From assembly GCA_937920255.1 (NCBI GenBank), contig CALDSL010000341.1, positions 1-6,028 on the forward strand: DNA of 6,028 bases, read 5' to 3'. The notes beneath the pieces were generated by a model. That model ran no database searches and had not been told where the DNA came from. It saw nothing but the letters and a program-made list of their open reading frames with translations. Of this stretch, positions 5,877 through 6,028 are shown in pieces; the first letter of the stretch is position 1, and each line of letters starts with the position of its first letter. The stretch comes from an uncultured Anaerolineaceae bacterium (GTDB lineage: Bacteria > Chloroflexota > Anaerolineae > Anaerolineales > Anaerolineaceae). Position numbers and translations under genes: made by a program.

Positions 5877-6028
5877 TTAAGAGCGGCGTAGCTGCACCAG
5901 GTCGCGCAGTTCGTCGGTGGAGAGCTCGGTCAGCCAGGCTTCGCCGCTGCCGACGATGGCTTCGGCCAGGCCTTTCTTGGATTCGATCATTTCATCAATC
6001 TTTTCTTCCAGGGTGCCGGTGGTGAGGA
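5877..6028 (-). CDS. SNF2-family (HelZ-type) DNA helicase/ATPase, C-terminal end only
   Basis: Partial gene: the last 49 codons and the TAA (5877-5879) are in the window; the 5' part lies beyond 6028. The minus-strand translation contains GTLEEKIDEMIESKKGLAE, then IVGSGEAWLTELSTDELRDL, and ends VQLRRS. This is the typical extreme C-terminus of bacterial SNF2 helicases, where the GT-hEEKI segment follows helicase motif VI and the short end is EAWLTELSTDELRDL. Such proteins are double-stranded DNA-tracking ATPases, usually around 900-1,100 residues; the ATPase motifs are not visible here. It precedes the SWIM gene on the same strand by 200 nt. The family call is strong despite the short length; whether the full gene is intact cannot be judged. 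Confidence 0.88.
   Translation of the reverse strand, partial: LTTGTLEEKIDEMIESKKGLAEAIVGSGEAWLTELSTDELRDLVQLRRS

Noticed and set aside
5442..6025. Open + strand frames running across the 5677-5876 gap and the helicase end
   Set aside because: Their translations are composition-driven (Arg, Gly, Ser, Trp) with no recognisable domain, and they overlap antisense to the SWIM start and the recognisable SNF2 C-terminus.

Overview
This 6,028-base window is GC-rich (roughly 60-65% by eye) and bacterial in layout. The gene content points to Chloroflexota, probably an Anaerolineae-like lineage: a lipid-anchored cupredoxin with auracyanin-type ligand spacing, a DUF2231 membrane protein, a soluble-glucose-dehydrogenase-like propeller, and a SWIM zinc-finger protein beside a SNF2 helicase. 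This is an inference from protein style; there is no rRNA or other phylogenetic marker here.

Layout. (1) At 36-434 on the + strand is a small cupredoxin lipoprotein. It converges on the minus-strand genes across a near-perfect 19-bp hairpin (456-497) that probably ends transcription from both sides. (2) From 4030 down to 511, three minus-strand genes form a likely operon: a DUF2231 four-helix membrane protein, an MFS permease (6 nt after the previous stop, GTG start) and a membrane-anchored PQQ/sugar-dehydrogenase-type beta-propeller (19 nt further on). A plausible sigma70-like promoter lies at 4095-4121. (3) At 4219-5676 (minus) is a SWIM zinc-finger protein with an unusual ~190-residue Arg/Gln/Pro/Gly-rich disordered N-terminus. 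(4) At 5677-5876 is a 200-base spacer full of short inverted repeats, including one resembling the common genomic REP-like core CCCTGAGCTTGTCGAAGGG. (5) At 5877-6028 (minus) is the last 49 codons of a SNF2/HelZ-type helicase that runs off the window edge.

How the genes may work together. The cupredoxin, propeller and DUF2231 protein look like an extracytoplasmic redox or sugar-oxidation set, with the permease moving a related solute; this link rests only on proximity. The SWIM protein and SNF2 helicase form a known but poorly characterised neighbouring pair, probably a nucleic-acid remodelling or repair unit. I found no CRISPR array, tRNA, rRNA, insertion sequence or phage gene. Nothing here is clearly a new system; the SWIM/SNF2 pair with its disordered arginine-rich arm is the least understood part.
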